Shown: in pieces, positions 59,235 through 64,000 of the stretch
Numbering within the stretch: position 1 is the stretch's first letter
How the letters are laid out: each line of letters begins with the position of its first letter
Assembly (NCBI GenBank): GCA_025716815.1
Contig: JAIXMN010000003.1
Span: 248,001-312,000, forward strand
Length of the DNA: 64,000 bases
Reading direction: 5' to 3'
Source: Dichotomocladium elegans
Taxonomy: Eukaryota; Mucoromycota; Mucoromycetes; Mucorales; Lichtheimiaceae
Position numbers and translations under genes: made by a program
The notes under the pieces: model-generated
The model's input: the letters and a program-made list of their open reading frames with translations, nothing else
The model's database searches: none
What the model was told of the DNA's origin: nothing

Positions 59235-59545
59235 ATAAATTAAAAGGATGTCGCACAAAAACCTCTTCAAAAGCTCATTGCTTTTTAGGGCCTATCTATC
59301 TTCTTTCTTCTGTACACAATCATCATTCTGAAGTGAACATTCAATCTCTTTAAGAAAACGAGTAGGCCAAGTTATGAATAATGAGGAGCTACGCTTTCAC
59401 CACTCCGTTTGTTTCCCAGAAGGCAGCTAGGAAAACATGTTTGCTCGGTCTGCACAGCACCTGACTCTGCAGTTCAAAAAGGATCTTTTCAATGAAGAGC
59501 ATAGCAAGATAATGCAAGGTCTCGAGTTATGAATCCACTCGTACA
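59235..59545 (+). mobile_element. Tc1-like element fragment, very decayed
   Basis: GATGTCGCACAAAAACC, TTCTGAAGTGAACATTCAAT, AGGCCAAGTTATGAAT and TCAATGAAGAGCATAGCAAG keep the order seen in better copies (GTCGCA motif, TGAAATGAGCAATC, GGCCAAGGTCATG, AATGAAGAGCATAA). Large internal deletions are evident. The weakest copy of the family in the window. Confidence 0.45.
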
Positions 59546-61242
59546 TTCTTACCAAGCCCCGTTGCATAGGATCAACGCTTGATCATTCTAGACTCGTCAA
59601 GAAGATAAATGCGGCAGTGATATCGCATCAGCATCCGAGGAAACTACTCTTATGCCCTCGATCAGTTCATGACACCGAACCTGGGGTTCCGACACCATGC
59701 CAATGATCCAAACACGAGCTTTGGTAAACTTATCGTTCAAACTGTTCATGAGTTTCCAGCTGACAATCAGTCTTTGGTATAGATATTTCGGAACAGCTAA
59801 CGAATAAAGCGGAGGACAGGATCATGAGTGAGAGTTGCTTCGGCATATACATCACGCTACAGTACTCTTGTCTGGGACGGAAGGAGTGTGGCGGCTGTAT
59901 CTACCAGCTGCATATGCTTAACACATAAGATATCTTTGCATTTCTTCTTTTTCATTACTATTCTTGTCTTACTGTGGTTTAGTTTATCAAAACTTTGAGA
60001 TCTCTGAGGTGTGAATCGACTATTTATGTAGGAGAGAGCATCTCCGCTACCTGAGAAAAGATGAGCAGAAGATTTGCTAACCCTTCTACTTCTGTTAATA
60101 TATAAGTTCCTTGAATTTCTGGGACTGATCATGCGTATAGACTGACGTATATAGAAGAACTCAAACCTATCCTTTTACGCCACTGACGCACCACCATCAG
60201 GATCGTATGCGGGAACTTCGCTCATGAGTTCATATTAGTAAGACTGTAAGTACTGAATGTCTCCTTTGAGAGAAAGGTATACGGGATAATTAAGCATAAC
60301 TAGAGTGGGGAGGGGACCAGCAACAAACCGGAGCCTCTAAGTCAACTTCTGACGGACACCCCTTCCCAAAGAATGTGTACCCTCGCAACACCTATAGTAG
60401 AGGAGATAAATACCGTCAATACCTTTCTCGAACTAAAAGAGTACAGTATCTTGGATGGACCTGACCCTTGTTCTTTCTCTAATTGATTGGTTAACGAATG
60501 ACAATCCAAATGAAGGAATGCTTTGCAGAAGGCCAAAAAAAAGGATATTTGGAAGGTCACAAAATGCCGGAAGCCTGAATATGACCTGAACTATAGGAAG
60601 GGTGACAAGCTATGATAGTCATTACTGCAAAGAGTCATTTCTTCAACAGCAAACCAGTTATGGGAATGGAGTTTGCTGTGAACAATTAGCATATATTTGC
60701 AGAGACGAAATGCGTGCAAAATAGTATGTAAGAGCAGGTACGATTCATATTGAATACGCCAAGGAGGTTTGATTAGATGCGAGCGATGGCGCTGGGGCTG
60801 GTCAGCTCTTATTAAAGAAGGATTTTGAAGAAGAGCTCCTCTATTAAAAGGAATGATAGCAGTCTGCCGTCTCTCTCTCTCTATCTCTACATCTTACCCC
60901 ATGGATGTGCATGTGACTAAATAATTAAAGTGAGGCCAACGCGTTGAGGGGGAACACCCAACGGCCGGACCCCATTTCAAAATCAGCATTGAACATTGTA
61001 AATAGTGCTTCCATGTTCAGCGGAAGTTTTCAATAAAGACGATAGACCCTTTCTTTACATAGGACACGTCAGGTGTATGCACACTTCATTAAGTTAGGAG
61101 ATGCGGAGTTCTTTTTTGTTTTGTCGTGAAGAGCAATATCCTAAGCACTACTCAACATTACTTAACATTATTATTTTTTTTTCCTTTTGCGCTGCTGCTA
61201 TTTTCTTCCTTTTATCTTTTTTGTTTTTAATTCAAAGGCGCA
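59546..61242. other. Intergenic DNA
   Basis: 1.7 kb without a supportable gene. A CT-rich patch lies near 60871-60886. The last 100 bp is T-rich with pyrimidine runs and is probably the BUR6 promoter and leader. Confidence 0.3.
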
Positions 61243-61852
61243 ATGAAAAAGAAATATAAAACCAAGTTCCCGGTTGTGAGTGACGCCAAAGAGCCGATGC
61301 ACCACAGAGATCAGAATATTGATCCATTCGTAGGCACGCATTAAAAAAATCATGCAGTTGGATGAAGACGTCGGCAAAGTAGCTCAAGCAACTCCTGTTT
61401 TAATTTGTAAGTACATTTGTAATGATTATCGATCCTACTTGGCATATAGATGTTATTACTTACACGTATATATTTTCACCTATTGTGCTCGATAATGCAG
61501 CGAAGGCGTTGGAATTGTTTATGCAATCGCTGATTGACCAAGCCTGTCAGGAAGCCCGGCAAAGGAATGCAAAGCGTCTGTCTGCAGCTCACCTGTAAGA
61601 TTGTGTGCGCTTGTAATTGCGATGAACAATAGGCTGATGAATAAGACAAAATATAGCAAGAAGACCATTGAGACAGTGGAACAGTTTGATTTCCTAAAAG
61701 ATGTTGTTGCCAACATTCCGGATCCCACGGAAACTTCACTGCAAGCAGATGGGGAGGAATCAAAACCGGTTCGGCGGCGCACTAAAGCGGGCGTTACAAA
61801 GCTGACCAAGCAGCAGACCCAACCTCAAGATGAGGAGGATATGGAGGAATGA
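61243..61852 (+). CDS. BUR6: NC2-alpha (DRAP1-type) transcription corepressor subunit
   Basis: NC2-alpha pairs with NC2-beta through histone folds and binds TBP on promoters, blocking or tuning TFIIA/TFIIB entry. Four exons join: 61243-61275, 61334-61406, 61501-61594 and 61657-61852, giving 131 aa. The histone fold starts KYKTKFPVARIKKIMQLDED. It continues VGKVAQATPVLISKALELFM, QSLIDQACQEARQRNAKRLS and AAHLKKTIETVEQFDFLKDV, nearly the full canonical alpha1-alpha3 sequence. The 45-residue tail is rich in Glu, Gln and Asp and ends DEEDMEE. Introns have GTGAGT, GTAAGT and GTAAGA donors. Length fits the compact fungal form. Confidence 0.95.
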
Positions 61853-61909
61853 TTTGATGCGCTATTATCGTCCATATCCTTGCTTTGGTTGCAGCCTTCG
61901 TCTTTGTCG

Positions 61910-61910
<1 letters not shown>

Positions 61911-61941
<31 letters not shown>
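61911..61941. repeat. (TC)n-(GC)n compound microsatellite
   Basis: TC repeats run directly into about six GC units, 60 bp downstream of the BUR6 stop, probably within its 3' UTR. Confidence 0.85.
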
Positions 61942-61984
61942 TTCATTATCATATCGCCACGTCTTCCCATCCATTTGTGTATAG

Positions 61985-62020
61985 TCTTCTTCTTCTTCTT
62001 CTTCTTCTTCTTCTTCTTCT
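61985..62020. repeat. (CTT)n microsatellite
   Basis: About twelve CTT units just beyond the TC/GC tract. Confidence 0.85.
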
Positions 62021-62024
62021 CTAT

Positions 62025-62616
62025 CTTTCGCATTTATTTCTTTACTAAATTGCCCCTTGTTCTTGTTTCTAAGAATACTCTGGTACTTTAGCATACGTCC
62101 TTTTTTATGTCCATACAGGAAATATTATAACCAAAATTAACTGAGCAAAGAATGCATTCAAATAAAGAGGAAATGGGTTAATTTTCGTGCTTCATAAACA
62201 TCGTGTAGATAATGTAACAATTGCTTTGGTATATATTTGTTAGTCAACAGGCATTTAAAGACTTCAACTTTCTGAGCATTATACATAGCTACTGTTATAA
62301 GGAGATATTGGAATTGATTATAAGAAATTCTCTCTATCACAAGACATTGCGCTTTGATGCGTTGCTATGGATGTTTTCGAGCACGGTAACAAAAACATTG
62401 AAGGAGATAAGCTCAATTTGGATGGGCGGGATACATTTGAACTGGAAATAAAGACTGTTCTCAAATAAGTAATAGCTTTGATTAACAGCGTTTTAAAGAA
62501 TAATCAGATTATAGAAATATTTGATAGAGCTACAATTATACAATAGAAAGAAGTGTGTCAAAGGGAAGGTGGTGTGAGGATGATTGTTTGTTTTACAGCG
62601 AAAAGCTAAGCTGTTT
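62025..62616. other. Convergent 3' flanks of BUR6 and the transporter
   Basis: AT-rich DNA; no gene recognised. Confidence 0.35.
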
Positions 62617-64000
62617 CTACAAGTTTGATTTCTCCGATGTTTCAACGGCGATCTTCCCACTGCCTGGCTTGGTTTCCGAGTTGGCAGAGGATGTGTCCGA
62701 AATATGAGCTTTTTCCGTATCATGCGGACGGCCATATTGCTCGGTGTTGCCAAAGTAGCGCGCAAGTTCACGTTCGAGGGCAGCGCCCTCGAGCTTCTCC
62801 ATGCGTTGAGCCATCTTGACAGGCGAGATTTTCTCCTCGTTTGCCTTGGCAAACATGACATCCAGTTCTTCGAGCGAACGTCCCTTTGTTTCGGGGTAAA
62901 AAAAGTAGACCTAACAAAAGGTTTTGAGAACCCCCAATGAGTAATATAATAAGATCAATTGCGGGCTCTTTGTATTGCTGCGCGCGGGGAGGGCGGGTGT
63001 CATCATCGCCACCTCACATTTGGACGGATGAAATATACTCACAATGGGGATGAAAAAGAAGTTGAATATGGTGAAGATGACATAGATACCATAGCCAATG
63101 TTGGCAATAGCAGGAGGGGTAATCATGACAATGACATAATTCGACAGCCAGTTGGAGCATGTCGACAGCGCGTTGGCCTGGACTCGGGTCCGGAGGGGAT
63201 TGATCTCCGCAGGATAGAGCCAGGTCATGCCAAGGAAACCGATGGCAAAGAAAGTGTTGAAAGTGAAGAGAGTGAGCGTGGCGACGTACCCTTCGGCATC
63301 AGCGAGTACGATGTTACCCTCAGCATCGCGCCAGCCCTGCGAGAGACAGCCGGCCAGCATAGCCATGGAGCATGTCATGCCGACCAGGCCGACAAACATA
63401 AGCTTTCGGCGACCGAAGCGCTCAACCATGTACATGGCAACGACTGCAGAAAGCCAGTACTCTGTGCCGTTTACAGCTGCCAAAAGACGAGACATAGCTG
63501 CATCATAGCCAAGCGAGTTCTGAAAGAGACTCGTAGCATAATAACTATACCGGATTGCACGATCGTCTGTCAGTTTAAAGATCGTCGGTACTGTACATGC
63601 ATATACCAATCTACTCACGTAATCACGTTGATACCGCAGTACTGCTGCATAGCCTGAGCAATCACACCAAGCAACATGCGACGGAAGTGCTGAACCTTCC
63701 CATGGACCCAGAACTCACGCCACGAAAATTTCTGAGACTCGAGAGATAAGGTATGCTCCAGAATAGCGACTTCTTCAGCGACAAGTTCGTCGTTGATATC
63801 GACGCCTTTAAGACGGGCAATGACATCACGAGCCTCGTTGACATAGTTCTTCTTAAGCAACCAACGTGGGGAGTCTGGGAGAATGAAGATACCAGAGAGC
63901 ACGACGAGCGCAAACAGCGCTTGAAAGGCGATGGGGAACCGCCAGCGGATGCTGCCAGTTGCGAAGTAGAAACCATAATCGATCCAGTATGATACCATAA
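62617..64000 (-). CDS. MFS sugar-porter family transporter, 5' end outside the window
   Basis: A 12-helix facilitator or proton symporter for hexoses or related sugars in the plasma membrane. Only the C-terminal two-thirds is present; the frame runs off the right edge. Exons visible: 64000-63619, 63544-63043 and 62910-62617. Signature blocks are IRWRFPIAFQALFA, LPDSPRWLLKKNYVNEARDV (the PESPRWL motif), QQYCGINVITYYATSLF, YMVERFGRRKLMFVG (GRR loop), TWLYPAEINPLRTRVQANAL and YFFYPETKGRSLEELDVMFA (PETKG motif). After the last helix an 80-residue charged tail (LARYFGNTEQYGRPHDTEKA) ends at TAG 62617-62619. Donors are GTGAGT in both introns. Confidence 0.92.

Overview
This is a 64-kb window of a filamentous-fungal nuclear genome, most likely an early-diverging mould of the Mucoromycota (Mucorales or a close relative). 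The genes carry many short spliceosomal introns of about 48-80 nt with GTRNGT donors and CTRAY-like branch sites. The protein set is typical of that group: ARID/zinc-finger Rsc9, SH3-RA protein, GT49 LARGE-like and membrane-anchored GT5 glycosyltransferases, Yap-type bZIP and class-3 lipase. The transposon families (Tc1/mariner-like, pogo-like, Harbinger-like, Fanzor) are also ones I associate with mucoralean genomes. Nothing in the window fixes the genus.

Layout. 0-24 kb is mosaic. A 93-codon coiled-coil gene and the SDH1 flavoprotein gene are followed by a transposon graveyard around one orphan seven-helix membrane protein gene (12.3-13.2 kb). The graveyard holds a Harbinger relic, Tc1-like copies, a complete-ended 1.9-kb pogo-like element, a 160-bp pogo-type MITE and two full-length Fanzor-family (eukaryotic TnpB-like) genes. 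From 23.4 to 43.8 kb the DNA is ordinary and gene-dense: REX2 oligoribonuclease, SH3-RA protein, RSC9, GT5 glycosyltransferase, bZIP factor, a small PPPY/NPF protein and a class-3 lipase. About 4 kb without a recognisable gene follows. The last third holds a large PPR protein, a third, N-terminal-only Fanzor relic, a pyrimidine 5'-nucleotidase, a UBA/UBX protein, a LARGE-like GT49, the NC2-alpha/BUR6 histone-fold gene and a sugar transporter that runs off the right edge.

The most interesting feature is the Fanzor locus at 20.7-23.0 kb. Its reading frame keeps RuvC-I (TIDPGRRD), the zinc-finger region and RuvC-III (WNRDLAAALN), although RuvC-III is reached only by splicing. It is broken by one apparent 1-nt deletion. 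Three compact perfect hairpins start 20 nt after its stop codon, where TnpB-type systems encode their guide RNA. A diverged copy lies at 8.6-10.7 kb on the other strand and a third fragment at 51.8-52.3 kb. The host genes do not form an operon-like pathway. They serve respiration (SDH1), nucleic-acid turnover (REX2, 5'-nucleotidase), chromatin and transcription (RSC9, BUR6, bZIP), mitochondrial RNA (PPR), glycosylation (GT5, GT49), and lipid and sugar handling. All exon boundaries are read by eye from splice consensus and family conservation.
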